From the NCBI GenBank assembly GCA_036971475.1, contig JBAIZL010000007.1:29396447-29460446 (forward strand): a stretch of DNA of 64,000 nt, read 5' to 3'. Each line of letters opens with the position of its first letter. Within the stretch, counting starts at the first letter, position 1. This document shows, in pieces, positions 1 to 13,832 of this stretch. This DNA comes from Prosapia bicincta. Lineage: Eukaryota; Arthropoda; Insecta; Hemiptera; Cercopidae. Under the pieces are notes generated by a model. That model had not been told where the DNA came from. It searched no databases and was given only the letters and a program-made list of their open reading frames with translations. A program made the position numbers and the translations under genes.

Positions 1-3000
1 GCACTTATAATTGGGAATTCTGAGGACGAGATAACCTCTAGATGCTTGTTTACCTCTTGATGACGTAATCATGGGACTTCTACAGAAAACGTGTTTGGAT
101 TAATTATAATCTCAAAAAACCATACATAGCTTAAGGGTTTGTAGAGCACTAATAAATTGTTAAGGCTGAGGACAAGATAACCTCTAGATGCTTGTCCACC
201 TCTTGAAGACGTAATTATGGGACGTCTACGGAAAACGTTTTTGAATTTTATATAATCTCAATAAAACAAACAGAGCTGAAGGGATTGCAGAGCACTTATA
301 ATTGGGAAGGCTGAGGACGAGATAACCTCTATATGCTTGTCTACCTCTTGATGACGTAATCATGTGATGTCTACAGAGAACGTATTTGGATTTATTAGAA
401 TCATAAAAAACCAAATAGTACTGAAGGGTTTGTAGAGCACCCATAATTGGGAAAGCTGAGGACGAGATAACTTCTATATGCATGTCTACCTCTTAAAGAC
501 GTAATCATGTGATGCTTACAAAAAACGTATTTGGATTTATTAATAATCTCAAAAAACCAAACAGAGCTGAAGGGTTTGTAGAGCACTCATAATTGGGAAG
601 GCTGAGGACGAGATAACCTCTATATGCATGTCAACCTCTTGATGACGTAATTATGGGACGTCTACAAAAAACGTTTTTGAATTTTTTATAATCTCAATAA
701 AACAAACAGAGCTGATGGGTTTGTAGAGCACTCATAATTGGGAAGGCTAAGGACGAGATAACCTCTAGATGCTTGTCTACCTCTTGATGACGTAATCATG
801 TTATGCCTACAGAAAAAGTGTTTGGATTTATTATAACCTCAAAAAACCATACATAGCTTAAGGGTTTGTAGAGCACTCATAATTGGGAAGGCTGAGGACG
901 AGATAACCTCTATATGCTTGTCTACCTCTTGATGACGTAATCATGTGAGGCCTACAGAGAACGTATTTGGATTTATTATAATCACAAAAAACCAAATAGA
1001 GCTGAAGGGTTTGTAGAGCACCCATAATTGGGAAGGCTGAGGACGAGATAACCTCTATATGCATGTCTACCTCTTAAAGACGTAATCATGTGATGCCTAC
1101 AGAAAACGTATTTGGATTTATAATAATCTCAAAAAACCAAACAGAGCTGAAGGGTTTGTATAGCACTCATAATTGGGAAGGCTGAGGACGAGATAACCTC
1201 TATATGCATGTGTAGCTCTTGATTACGTAATTATGGGACGTCTATAGAAAACGTGTTTGAATTTATTATATTTTCAAAAAACCTCACAGAGCTGAAGGGT
1301 TTGTAGAGCACTCATAATTGGGAAGGCTGAGGACGAGATAACCTCTAAATGCTTGTTTACCTCTTGATGGCGTAATCATGAGACGTCTACAGAAAACGTG
1401 TTTGGATTAATTATAATCTCCACAAACCATACAGGGCTTAAAGGTTTGTAAAGCACTCATAATTGGGAAGGCTGAGGACGAGATAACCTCTAGATGCTTG
1501 TTTACCTCTTGATGGCGTAATCATGGGACGTCTACAGAAAACGTGTTTGGATTTATTATAATCTCAACAAACTATACAGAGCTAAAAGGTCTGTAAAGCA
1601 CTCATAATTGCGAAGGCTGAGGACGAGATAACCTCTAGATGCTTATCTACCTCTTGATGACGTAATCATTTTATGCCTACAGAAAACGTGTTTTGATTTA
1701 TTATATTCTCAAAAAACCAAACAGAGCTGAAGGGTTTGTAGAGCACCCATAATTGGGAAGGCTGAGGATGAGATAACCTCTAGATGCTTGTCTACCTCTT
1801 GATGACGTAATCATTTTATGCCTACAGCAAAACGTGTTTGAATTTATTATAATTTCAAAAAACCAAACAGAGCTGAAGGGTTTGTAGAGCACTTATAATT
1901 GGGAAGGCTGAGGACGAGATAACCTCTAGATGCTTGTCTACTTCTTGATAACGTAATCATGTGAAGCCTACAGAAAACGTGTTTGGATTTATTATAATCT
2001 CAAAAAACCATACAGAGCTTAAGGGTTTGTAAAGCACTCATAATTGGAAAGGCTGAGGACGAGATAACCTCTATATGATTGTCTACCTCTTGTTGACGTA
2101 ATCATGTGATGCCTACAGAAAACTTATATGGATTCATTATAATCTCAAAAAACCATACATAGCTTAAGGGTTTGTAGAGCACTCATAATTGGGAAGGCTG
2201 AGGACGAGATAACCTCTAGATGCGTGTCTACCTCTTGATGACGTAATCATGATATGCCTACAGAAAACGTGTTTGGATTTATTATAATCTCAAAAAACCA
2301 TACATAGCTTAAGGGTTTGTAGAGCACTCATAATTGGGAAGGCTGAGGACGAGATAACCTCTATATGCTTGTCTACCTCTTGATGACGTAATCATGGGAT
2401 GCCTACAGAAAACGTATTTGGATTTATTATAATCTCAAAAAAAAAACAGAGCTGAAGGGTTTGTAGAGCACTCATAAATGGGAAGGCTGAGGTCGAGATA
2501 ACCTCTATATGCATGTCTACCTCTTAATGACGTAATTATGGGACGTATACAGAAAACGTGTTTGAATTTATTATAATCTCAAAAAACCATACAGAGCTTA
2601 AGGGTTTGTAGAGCACTCATAATTGGGAAGGCTGAGGACGAGATAACCTCTATATGCTTGTCTACCTCTTGATGACGTAATTATGGGACGTCTACAGAAA
2701 ACGTGTTTGAATTTATTATAATCTCAAAAAACCATACAGAGTTTAAGGGTTTGTAGAGCACTCATAATTGGGAAGGCTGAGGACGAGATAACCTCTAGAT
2801 GCTTGTTTACCTCTTGACGGCGTAATCATGGGACGTCTACAGAAAACGTGTTTGGATTTATTATAATCTCAACAAACTATACAGAGCTAAAAGGTCTGTA
2901 AAGCACTCATAATTGCGAAGGCTGAGGACGAGATAACCTCTAGATGCTTATCTACCTCTTGATGACGTAATCATTGGATGCCTACAGAAAACGTGTTTTG

Positions 3001-4054
3001 ATTTATTATATTCTCAAAAAACCAAACAGAGCTGAAGGGTTTGTAGAGCACTTATAATTGGGAAGGCTGAGGACGAGATAACCTCTAGGTGCTTGTCTAC
3101 TTCTTGATAACGTAATCATGTGATGCCTACAGAAAACGGGTTTAGATTTATTATAATCTCATAAAGTAGCTGAAGGGTTTGTAAAGCACTCATAATTGGG
3201 AAGGCTGAGGACGAGATAACCTCTAGATGCTTGTCTACCTCTTAATGACGTAATCATGTGAAGCCTACAGAAAACGTGTTTGGATTTATTATAATCTCAA
3301 AAAACCATACAGAGCTTAAGGGTTTGTAAAGCACTCATAATTGGAAAGGCTGAGGACGAGATAACCTCTATATGCTTGTCTACCTCTTGTTGACGTAATC
3401 ATGTGATGCCTACAGAAAACTTATATGGATTCATTATAATCTCAAAAAACCATACATAGCTTAAGGGTTTGTAGAGCACTCATAATTGGGAAGGCTGAGG
3501 ACGAGATAACCTCTAGATGCGTGTCTACCTCTTGATGACGTAATCATGATATGCCTACAGAAAACGTGTTTGGATTTATTATAATCTCAAAAAACCATAC
3601 ATAGCTTAAGGGTTTGTAGAGCACTCATAATTGGGAAGGCTGAGGACGAGATAACCTCTATATGCTTGTCTACCTCTTGATGACGTAATCATGGGATGCC
3701 TACAGAAAACGTATTTGGATTTATTATAATCTCAAAAAAAAAACAGAGCTGAAGGGTTTGTAGAGCACTCATAAATGGGAAGGCTGAGGTCGACATAACC
3801 TCTATATGCATGTCTACCTCTTAATGACGTAATTATGGGACGTATACAGAAAACGTGTTTGAATTTATTATAATCTCAAAAAACCATACAGAGCTTAAGG
3901 GTTTGTAGAGCACTCATAATTGGGAAGGCTGAGGACGAGATAACCTCTATATGCTTGTCTACCTCTTGATGACGTAATTATGGGACGTCTACAGAAAACG
4001 TGTTTGAATTTAATATATTCTCAAAAAACTAAACAGAGCTGAAGGGTTTGTAGA
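1..4054 (+). repeat. Higher-order unit A1 (28 monomers)
   Basis: The unit begins with the monomer carrying gggacttctacag and ttaattataatctc, followed by one with aataaattgttaagg. The same start recurs at 4,055, 7,101 and 11,296, so the unit is 4,054 bp here. It contains its own internal duplication in the right half. Position 15-20 reads gaattc, an EcoRI site absent from the matching monomers of A2-A4. Confidence 0.85.
1961..4005 (+). repeat. Internal 1,297-bp tandem duplication in A1
   Basis: The rare string gtgaagcc at 1,961 returns at 3,258, and ttgttgacgtaatc with its acttatatggattc neighbour returns 1,297 bp later. Copy one is about 1,961-3,257 and copy two is 3,258 to about 4,005, where tgaatttaatatattctc marks the break. 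The period is nine monomers, one being the 138-bp form. The same 1,297-bp spacing is present in A3 (9,334 and 10,631), so the duplication predates the amplification of A. Confidence 0.8.
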
Positions 4055-7000
4055 GCACTTATAATTGGGAAGGCTGAGGACGAGATAACCTCTAGATGCT
4101 TGTTTACCTCTTGATGACGTAATCATGGGACTTCTACAGAAAACGTGTTTGGATTAATTATAATCTCAAAAAACCATACATAGCTTAAGGGTTTGTAGAG
4201 CACTAATAAATTGTTAAGGCTGAGGACAAGATAACCTCTAGATGCTTGTCCACCTCTTGAAGACGTAATTATGGGACGTCTACGGAAAACGTTTTTGAAT
4301 TTTATATAATCTCAATAAAACAAACAGAGCTGAAGGGATTGCAGAGCACTTATAATTGGGAAGGCTGAGGACGAGATAACCTCTATATGCTTGTCTACCT
4401 CTTGATGACGTAATCATGTGATGTCTACAGAGAACGTATTTGGATTTATTATAATCATAAAAAACCAAATAGAACTGAAGGGTTTGTAGAGCACCCATAA
4501 TTGGGAAAGCTGAGGACGAGATAACTTCTATATGCATGTCTACCTCTTAAAGACGTAATCATGTGATGCTTACAAAAAACGTATTTGGATTTATTAATAA
4601 TCTCAAAAAACCAAACAGAGCTGAAGGGTTTGTAGAGCACTCATAATTGGGAAGGCTGAGGACGAGATAACCACTATATGCATGTCAACCTCTTGATGAC
4701 GTAATTATGGGACGTCTACAAAAAACGTTTTTGAATTTTTTATAATCTCAATAAAACAAACAGAGCTGATGGGTTAGTAGAGCACTCATAATTGGGAAGG
4801 CTAAGGACGAGATAACCTCTAGATGCTTGTCTACCTCTTGATGACGTAATCATGTTATGCCTACAGAAAAAGTGTTTGGATTTATTATAACCTCAAAAAA
4901 CCATACATAGCTTAAGGGTTTGTAGAGCACTCATAATTGGGAAGGCTGAGGACGAGATAACCTCTATATGCATGTCTACCTCTTGATGACGTAATCATGT
5001 GAGGCCTACAGAGAACGTATTAGGATTTATTATAATCACAAAAAACCAAATAGAGCTGAAGGGTTTGTAGAGCACCCATAATTGGGAAGGCTGAGGACGA
5101 GATAACCTCTATATGCATGTCTACCTCTTAAAGACGTAATCATGTGATGCCTACAGAAAACGTATTTGGATTTATAATAATCTCAAAAAACCAAACAGAG
5201 CTGAAGAGTTTGTATAGCACTCATAATTGGGAAGGCTGAGGACGAGATAACCTCTATATGCATGTCTAGCTCTTGATGACGTAATTATGGGACGTCTATA
5301 GAAAACGTGTTTGAATTTATTATATTTTCAAAAAACCTCACAGAGCTGAAGGGTTTGTAGAGCACTCATAATTGGGAAGGCTGAGGACGAGATAACCTCT
5401 AGATGCTTGTTTACCTCTTGATGACGTAATCATGGGACGTCTACAGAAAACGTGTTTGAATTTATTATAATCTCAAAAAACCATACAGAGCTTAAGGGTT
5501 TGTAGAGCACTCATAATTGGGAAGGCTGAGGACGAGATAACCTCTATATGCTTGTCTACCTCTTGATGACGTAATTATGGGACGTCTACAGAAAACGTGT
5601 TTGAATTTATTATAATCTCAAAAAACCATACAGAGTTTAAGGGTTTGTAGAGCACTCATAAATGGGAAGGCTGAGGTCGAGATAACCTCTATATGCATGT
5701 CTACCTCTTAATGACGTAATTATGGGACGTATACAGAAAACGTGTTTGAATTTATTATAATCTCAAAAAACCATACAGAGCTTAAGGGTTTGTAGAGCAC
5801 TCATAATTGGGAAGGCTGAGGACGAGATAACCTCTATATGCTTGTCTACCTCTTGATGACGTAATTATGGGACGTCTACAGAAAACGTGTTTGAATTTAT
5901 TATAATCTCAAAAAACCATACAGAGTTTAAGGGTTTGTAGAGCACTCATAATTGGGAAGGCTGAGGACGAGATAACCTCTAGATGCTTGTTTACCTCTTG
6001 ACGGCGTAATCATGGGACGTCTACAGAAAACGTGTTTGGATTTATTATAATCTCAACAAACTATACAGAGCTAAAAGGTCTGTAAAGCACTCATAATTGC
6101 GAAGGCTGAGGACGAGATAACCTCTAGATGCTTATCTACCTCTTGATGACGTAATCATTGGATGCCTACAGAAAACGTGTTTTGATTTATTATATTCTCA
6201 AAAAACCAAACAGAGCTGAAGGGTTTGTAGAGCACTTATAATTGGGAAGGCTGAGGACGAGATAACCTCTAGGTGCTTGTCTACCTCTTAATGACGTAAT
6301 CATGTGAAGCCTACAGAAAACGTGTTTGGATTTATTATAATCTCAAAAAACCATACAGAGCTTAAGGGTTTGTAAAGCACTCATAATTGGAAAGGCTGAG
6401 GACGAGATAACCTCTATATGCTTGTCTACCTCTTGTTGACGTAATCATGTGATGCCTACAGAAAACTTATATGGATTCATTATAATCTCAAAAAACCATA
6501 CATAGCTTAAGGGTTTGTAGAGCACTCATAATTGGGAAGGCTGAGGACGAGATAACCTCTAGATGCGTGTCTACCTCTTGATGACGTAATCATGATATGC
6601 CTACAGAAAACGTGTTTGGATTTATTATAATCTCAAAAAACCATACATAGCTTAAGGGTTTGAAGAGCACTCATAATTGGGAAGGCTGAGGACGAGATAA
6701 CCTCTATATGCTTGTCTACCTCTTGATGACGTAATCATGGGATGCCTACAGAAAACGTATTTGGATTTATTATAATCTCAAAAAAAAAACAGAGCTGAAG
6801 GGTTTGTAGAGCACTCATAAATGGGAAGGCTGAGGTCGACATAACCTCTATATGCATGTCTACCTCTTAATGACGTAATTATGGGACGTATACAGAAAAC
6901 GTGTTTGAATTTATTATAATCTCAAAAAACCATACAGAGCTTAAGGGTTTGTAGAGCACTCATAATTGGGAAGGCTGAGGACGAGATAACCTCTATATGC

Positions 7001-7100
7001 TTGTCTACCTCTTGATGACGTAATTATGGGACGTCTACAGAAAACGTGTTTGAATTTAATATATTCTCAAAAAACTAAACAGAGCTGAAGGGTTTGTAGA
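4055..7100 (+). repeat. Higher-order unit A2 (21 monomers)
   Basis: A2 matches A1 at offset 4,054 up to about 5,450 and then skips to the part equivalent to A1 2,560 onward. It is 1,008 bp shorter, seven monomers. Two copies of cagagtttaa at 5,631 and 5,921 show a local two-monomer (290-bp) duplication. At about 6,283 a 138-bp monomer present in A1 is missing. Markers shared with A3 and not with A1 are gataaccactatatgc (4,672), gggttagtag and cgtattagg. Confidence 0.8.
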
Positions 7101-9040
7101 GCACTTATAATTGGGAAGGCTGAGGACGAGATAACCTCTAGATGCTTGTTTACCTCTTGATGACGTAATCATGGGACTTCTACAGAAAACGTGTTTGGAT
7201 TAATTATAATCTCAAAAAACCATACATAGCTTAAGGGTTTGTAGAGCACTAATAAATTGTTAAGGCTGAGGACAAGATAACCTCTAGATGCTTGTCCACC
7301 TCTTGAAGACGTAATTATGGGACGTCTACGGAAAACGTTTTTGAATTTTATATAATCTCAATAAAACAAACAGAGCTGAAGGGATTGCAGAGCACTTATA
7401 ATTGGGAAGGCTGAGGACGAGATAACCTCTATATGCTTGTCTACCTCTTGATGACGTAATCATGTGATGTCTACAGAGAACGTATTTGGATTTATTATAA
7501 TCATAAAAAACCAAATAGAACTGAAGGGTTTGTAGAGCACCCATAATTGGGAAAGCTGAGGACGAGATAACTTCTATATGCATGTCTACCTCTTAAAGAC
7601 GTAATCATGTGATGCTTACAAAAAACGTATTTGGATTTATTAATAATCTCAAAAAACCAAACAGAGCTGAAGGGTTTGTAGAGCACTCATAATTGGGAAG
7701 GCTGAGGACGAGATAACCACTATATGCATGTCAACCTCTTGATGACGTAATTATGGGACGTCTACAAAAAACGTTTTTGAATTTTTTATAATCTCAATAA
7801 AACAAACAGAGCTGATGGGTTAGTAGAGCACTCATAATTGGGAAGGCTAAGGACGAGATAACCTCTAGATGCTTGTCTACCTCTTGATGACGTAATCATG
7901 TTATGCCTACAGAAAAAGTGTTTGGATTTATTATAACCTCAAAAAACCATACATAGCTTAAGGGTTTGTAGAGCACTCATAATTGGGAAGGCTGAGGACG
8001 AGATAACCTCTATATGCATGTCTACCTCTTGATGACGTAATCATGTGAGGCCTACAGAGAACGTATTAGGATTTATTATAATCACAAAAAACCAAATAGA
8101 GCTGAAGGGTTTGTAGAGCACCCATAATTGGGAAGGCTGAGGACGAGATAACCTCTATATGCATGTCTACCTCTTAAAGACGTAATCATGTGATGCCTAC
8201 AGAAAACGTATTTGGATTTATAATAATCTCAAAAAACCAAACAGAGCTGAAGAGTTTGTATAGCACTCATAATTGGGAAGGCTGAGGACGAGATAACCTC
8301 TATATGCATGTCTAGCTCTTGATGACGTAATTATGGGACGTCTATAGAAAACGTGTTTGAATTTATTATATTTTCAAAAAACCTCACAGAGCTGAAGGGT
8401 TTGTAGAGCACTCATAATTGGGAAGGCTGAGGACGAGATAACCTCTAGATGCTTGTTTACCTCTTGATGACGTAATCATGGGACGTCTACAGAAAACGTG
8501 TTTGGATTTATTATAATCTCAACAAACTATACAGAGCTTAAAGGTCTGTAAAGCACTCATAATTGCGAAGGCTGAGGACGAGATAACCTCTAGATGCTTA
8601 TCTACCTCTTGATGACGTAATCGTGTGATGCCTACAGAATACGGGTTTAGATTTATTATAATCTCATAAAGTAGCTGAAGGGTTTGTAAAGCACTCATAA
8701 TTGGGAAGGCTGAGGACGAGATAACCTCTAGATGCTTTTATACCTCTTAATGACGTAATCATGTGATGCCTACAGAAAACGTGTTTAGATTTATTATAAT
8801 CTCAAAAAACCATACACAGCTTAAGGGTTTGTAGAGCACCCATAATTGGAAGGCTGAGGACGAGCTAACCTCTACATGCTTGTCTACCTCTTGATGACAT
8901 AATCGTGTGATGCCTACAGAAAACGTGTTTGGATTTATTATAATCTCAAAAAACCAAACAGAGCTGAATGGTTTGAGGGGCACCCATAATTGGGAAGGCT
9001 GAGGATGAGATAACTTCTATATGCATGTCTACCTCCTGAT

Positions 9041-9052
9041 GACGTACGTACT
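9041..9052 (+). repeat. acgt expansion in a class II monomer (1 of 6)
   Basis: The site reads gacgtacgtact where gacgtaat is usual, a 4-bp gain that doubles cgta. The following acttttttgaattt is also particular to this monomer. Confidence 0.85.
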
Positions 9053-11150
9053 TATGGGACGTCTACAGAAAACTTTTTTGAATTTATTATAATTTCAAAA
9101 AACCTCACAGAGCTGAAGGGTTTGTAGAGCACCCATAATTGGGAAGGCTGAGGATGAGATAACCTCTAGATGCTTGTCTACCTCTTGATGACGTAATCAT
9201 GTGATGCATACAGAAAACGTGTGTGGATTTATTATAATCTCAAAAAACCATACAGAGCTTAAGGGTTTGTAAAGCACTCATAATTGGAAAGGCTGAGGAC
9301 GAGATAACCTCTATATGATTGTCTACCTCTTGTTGACGTAATCATGTGATGCCTACAGAAAACGTGTTTAGATTTATTATAATCTCAAAAAACCATACAT
9401 AGCTTAAGGGTTTGTAGAGCACTCATAATTGGGAAGGCTGAGGACGAGATAACCTCTAGATGCGTGTCTACCTCTTGATGACGTAATCATGATATGCCTA
9501 CAGAAAACGTGTTTGGATTTATTATAATCTCAAAAAACCATACATAGCTTAAGGGTTTGTAGAGCACTCATAATTGGGAAGGCTGAGGACGAGATAACCT
9601 CTATATGCTTGTCTAACTCTTGATGACGTAATCATGGGATACCTACAGAAAACGTATTTGGATTTAATATAATCTCAAAAAAAAAACAGAGCTGAAGGGT
9701 TTGTAGAGCACTCATAAATGGGAAGGCTGAGGTCGAGATAACCTCTATATGCATGTCTACCTCTTAATGACGTAATTATGGGACGTATACAGAAAACGTG
9801 TTTGAATTTATTATATTCTCAAAAAACCATACAGCGCTTAAGGGTTTGTAGAGCACTCATAATTGGGAAGGCTGAGGACGAGATAACCTCTATATGCTTG
9901 TCTACCTCTTGATGACGTAATTATGGGACGTCTACAGAAAACGTGTTTGAATTTATTATAATCTCAAAAAACCATACAGAGTTTAAGGGTTTGTAGAGCA
10001 CTCATAATTGGGAAGGCTGAGGAAGAGATAACCTCTAGATGCTTGTTTACCTCTTGATGGCGTAATCATGGGACGTCTACAGAAAACGTGTTTGGATTTA
10101 TTATAATCTCAACAAACTATACAGAGCTAAAAGGTCTGTAAAGCACTCATAATTGCGAAGGCTGAGGACGAGATAACCTCTAGATGCTTATCTACCTCTT
10201 GATGACGTAATAATTGGATGCCTACAGAAAACGTGTTTTGATTTATTATATTCTCAAAAAACCAAACAGAGCTGAAGGGTTTGTAGAGCACTTATAATTG
10301 GGAAGGCTGAGGACGAGATAACCTCTAGGTGCTTGTCTACTTCTTGATAACGTAATCATGTGATGCCTACAGAAAACGGGTTTAGATTTATTATAATCTC
10401 ATAAAGTAGCTGAAGGGTTTGTAAAGCACTCATAATTGGGAAGGCTGAGGACGAGATAACCTCTAGATGCTTGTCTACCTCTTAATGACGTAATCATGTG
10501 AAGCCTACAGAAAACGTGTTTGGATTTATTATAATCTCAAAAAACCATACAGAGCTTAAGGGTTTGTAAAGCACTCATAATTGGAAAGGCTGAGGACGAG
10601 ATAACCTCTATATGCTTGTCTACCTCTTGTTGACGTAATCATGTGATGCCTACAGAAAACTTATATGGATTCATTATAATCTCAAAAAACCATACATAGC
10701 TTAAGGGTTTGTAGAGCACTCATAATTGGGAAGGCTGAGGACGAGATAACCTCTAGATGCGTGTCTACCTCTTGATGACGTAATCATGATATGCCTACAG
10801 AAAACGTGTTTGGATTTATTATAATCTCAAAAAACCATACATAGCTGAAGGGTTTGTAGAGCACTCATAAATGGGAAGGCTGAGGTCGACATAACCTCTA
10901 TATGCATGTCTACCTCTTAATGACGTAATTATGGGACGTATACAGAAAACGTGTTTGAATTTATTATAATCTCAAAAAACCATACAGAGCTTAAGGGTTT
11001 GTAGAGCACTCATAATTGGGAAGGCTGAGGACGAGATAACCTCTATATGCTTGTCTACCTCTTGATGACGTAATTATGGGACGTCTACAGAAAACGTGAT
11101 TGAATTTAATATATTCTCAAAAAACTAAACAGAGCTGAAGGGTTTGTAGA

Positions 11151-11295
11151 GCACTCATAATTGGGAAGGCTGAGGACGAGATCACCTCTAGATGCTTGTC
11201 TACCGCTTAGTGACGTAATCATGGGACTTCTAAAGAAAACGTGTTTGGATTAATTATAATCTCAAAAAACGAAACAGAGCTTAAGGGTTTGTAGA
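11151..11295 (+). repeat. Extra monomer at the A3/A4 junction
   Basis: A1 and A2 pass directly from the tttaatatattctc monomer to the gggacttctac start monomer. A3 has one more 145-bp copy in between. It looks like a diverged duplicate of the start monomer: gggacttctaaag, plus taccgcttagtgacg and aaaaaacgaaacag, which I saw nowhere else. Confidence 0.75.
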
Positions 11296-13436
11296 GCACT
11301 CATAATTGGAAAGGCTGAGGACGAGATAACCTCTAGATGCTTGTCTACCTCTTGATGACGTAATCATGGGACTTCTACAGAAAACGTGTTTGGATTAATT
11401 ATAATCTCAAAAAACCATACATAGCTTAAGGGTTTGTAGAGCACTAATAAATTGTTAAGGCTGAGGACAAGATAACCTCTAGATGCTTGTCCACCTCTTG
11501 AAGACGTAATTATGGGACGTCTACGGAAAACGTTTTTGAATTTTATATAATCTCAATAAAACAAACAGAGCTGAAGGGATTGCAGAGCACTTATAATTGG
11601 GAAGGCTGAGGACGAGATAACCTCTATATGCTTGTCTACCTCTTGATGACGTAATCATGTGATGTCTACAGAGAACGTATTTGGATTTATTATAATCATA
11701 AAAAACCAAATAGAACTGAAGGGTTTGTAGAGCACCCATAATTGGGAAAGCTGAGGACGAGATAACTTCTATATGCATGTCTACCTCTTAAAGACGTAAT
11801 CATGTGATGCTTACAAAAAACGTATTTGGATTTATTAATAATCTCAAAAAACCAAACAGACCTGAAGGGTTTGTAGAGCACTCATAATTGGGAAGGCTGA
11901 GGACGAGATAACCTCTATATGCATGTCAACCTCTTGATGACGTAATTATGGGACGTCTACAAAAAACGTTTTTGAATTTTTTATAATCTCAATAAAACAA
12001 ACAGAGCTGATGGGTTCGTAGAGCACTCATAATTGGGAAGGCTAAGGACGAGATAACCTCTAGATGCTTGTCTACCTCTTGATGACGTAATCATGTTATG
12101 CCTACAGAAAAAGTGTTTGGATTTATTATAACCTCAAAAAACCATACATAGCTTAAGGGTTTGTAGAGCACTCATAATTGGGAAGGCTGAGGACGAGATA
12201 ACCTCTATATGCTTGTCTACCTCTTGATGACGTAATCATGTGAGGCCTACAGAGAACGTATTTGGATTTATTATAATCACAAAAAACCAAATAGAGCTGA
12301 AGGGTTTGTAGAGCACCCATAATTGGGAAGGCTGAGGACGAGATAACCTCTATATGCATGTCTACCTCTTAAAGACGTAATCATGTGATGCCTACAGAAA
12401 ACGTATTTGGATTTATAATAATCTCAAAAAACCAAACAGAGCTGAAGAGTTTGTATAGCACTCATAATTGGGAAGGCTGAGGACGAGATAACCTCTATAT
12501 GCATGTCTAGCTCTTGATGACGTAATTATGGGACGTCTATAGAAAACGTGTTTGAATTTATTATATTTTCAAAAAACCTCACAGAGCTGAATTGTTTGTA
12601 GAGCACTCATAATTGGGAAGGCTGAGGACGAGATAACCTCTAGATGCTTGTTTACCTCTTGATGACGTAATCATGGGACGTCTACAGAAAACGTGTTTGG
12701 ATTTATTATAATCTCAACAAACTATACAGAGCTTAAAGGTCTGTAAAGCACTCATAATTGCGAAGGCTGAGGACGAGATAACCTCTAGATGCTTATCTAC
12801 CTCTTGATGACGTAATCGTGTGATGCCTACAGAATACGGGTTTAGATTTATTATAATCTCATAAAGTAGCTGAAGGGTTTGTAAAGCACTCATAATTGGG
12901 AAGGCTGAGGACGAGATAACCTCTAGATGCTTTTATACCTCTTAATGACGTAATCATGTGATGCCTACAGAAAACGTGTTTAGATTTATTATAATCTCAA
13001 AAAACCATACACAGCTTAAGGGTTTGTAGAGCACCCATAATTGGAAGGCTGAGGACGAGCTAACCTCTACATGCTTGTCTACCTCTTGATGACATAATCG
13101 TGTGATGCCTACAGAAAACGTGTTTGGATTTATTATAATCTCAAAAAACCAAACAGAGCTGAATGGTTTGAGGGGCACCCATAATTGGGAAGGCTGAGGA
13201 TGAGATAACTTCTATATGCATGTCTACCTCCTGATGACGTACGTACTTATGGGACGTCTACAGAAAACTTTTTTGAATTTATTATAATTTCAAAAAACCT
13301 CACAGAGCTGAAGGGTTTGTAGAGCACCCATAATTGGGAAGGCTGAGGATGAGATAACCTCTAGATGCTTGTCTACCTCTTGATGACGTAATCATGTGAT
13401 GCATACAGAAAACGTGTGTGGATTTATTATAATCTC
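11296..13436 (+). repeat. Higher-order unit A4 (partial)
   Basis: A4 matches A3 at offset 4,195 from 11,296 until caaaaaccaaacag at about 13,436, where A3 instead has caaaaaaccatacag. The part from 11,770 rightwards is repeated at 47,221 (offset 35,451). A4 and the 47-kb copy share gggttcgtag (12,013 and 47,464), which A1 (gggtttgtag) and A2/A3 (gggttagtag) lack. Confidence 0.8.
13236..13247 (+). repeat. acgt expansion (2 of 6)
   Basis: It is the same variant in A4, 4,195 bp after the first. Confidence 0.85.
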
Positions 13437-13832
13437 AAAAACCAAACAGAGCTTAAGGGTTTGTAGAGCACCCATAATTAGGAAGGCTGAGGACGAGATA
13501 ACCTCTAGATGCTTGTCTACTTCTTGATAACGTAATCATGTGATGCCTACAGAAAACGTGTTTAGATTTATTATAATCTCATAAAAGAGCTGAAGTGTTT
13601 GTAAAGCACTCATAATTGGGAAGGCTGAGGACGAGATAACCTCTAGATGCTTTTATACCTCTTAATGACGTAATCATGTGATGCCTACAGAAAACGTGTT
13701 TATATTTTTTATAATCTCAAAAAACCATACACAGCTTAAGGGTTTGTAGAGCACCCATAATTGGAAGGCTGAGGACGAGCTAACCTCTACATGCTTGTCT
13801 ACCTCTTGATGACATAACGTGTGATGCCTACT
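13437..13832 (+). repeat. Signature cassette: attagg / cttttatac / class III monomers
   Basis: Three monomers in fixed order follow a gatgcatacag...gtgtgtgg monomer: a 138-bp copy with attaggaagg and tacttcttgataacg, a copy with gatgcttttatacc, and a class III copy. This class III copy reads gacataacgtgtg (2 bp short) and actgaaaac. The same order recurs at several other places in the window. Confidence 0.8.

Larger units (their letters stand above)
7101..11295 (+). repeat. Higher-order unit A3 (29 monomers)
   Basis: The first about 1.4 kb match A2 at offset 3,046. From about 8,500 to 9,240 A3 holds monomers not seen in A1 or A2, including a class III copy and the gacgtacgtact monomer, which it shares with A4. 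From about 9,240 it returns to A1-like sequence at offset 7,240, loses one 144-bp monomer near 10,845 (offset becomes 7,096) and gains one at 11,151. A3 is therefore a mosaic of the A1/A2 and A4 types. Confidence 0.8.

Noticed and set aside
101..110. ttattataat-type words as promoters
   Set aside because: The word is present in almost every monomer as part of the AT-rich segment. No transcription unit or start signal accompanies it.
226..483. 85-codon minus-strand open frame, recurring at 4,280, 7,326 and 11,521
   Set aside because: It lies within two satellite monomers. Monomer length is 1 modulo 3, so the frame shifts with each copy. The copies recur only because the DNA is repeated, and there is no start context or codon constraint.
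12013..12025. gggttcgtagagc as a tRNA-like B box
   Set aside because: It is a one-base variant of the common gggtttgtagagc, occurs in two related copies only, and has no A box or cloverleaf around it.
12954..13178. 74-codon minus-strand frames found at many sites (for example 8,759, 15,258, 48,405, 62,557)
   Set aside because: All are readings through a class III monomer and its neighbour. Start codons are often gtg and ends are set by local variants. No protein family is recognised.
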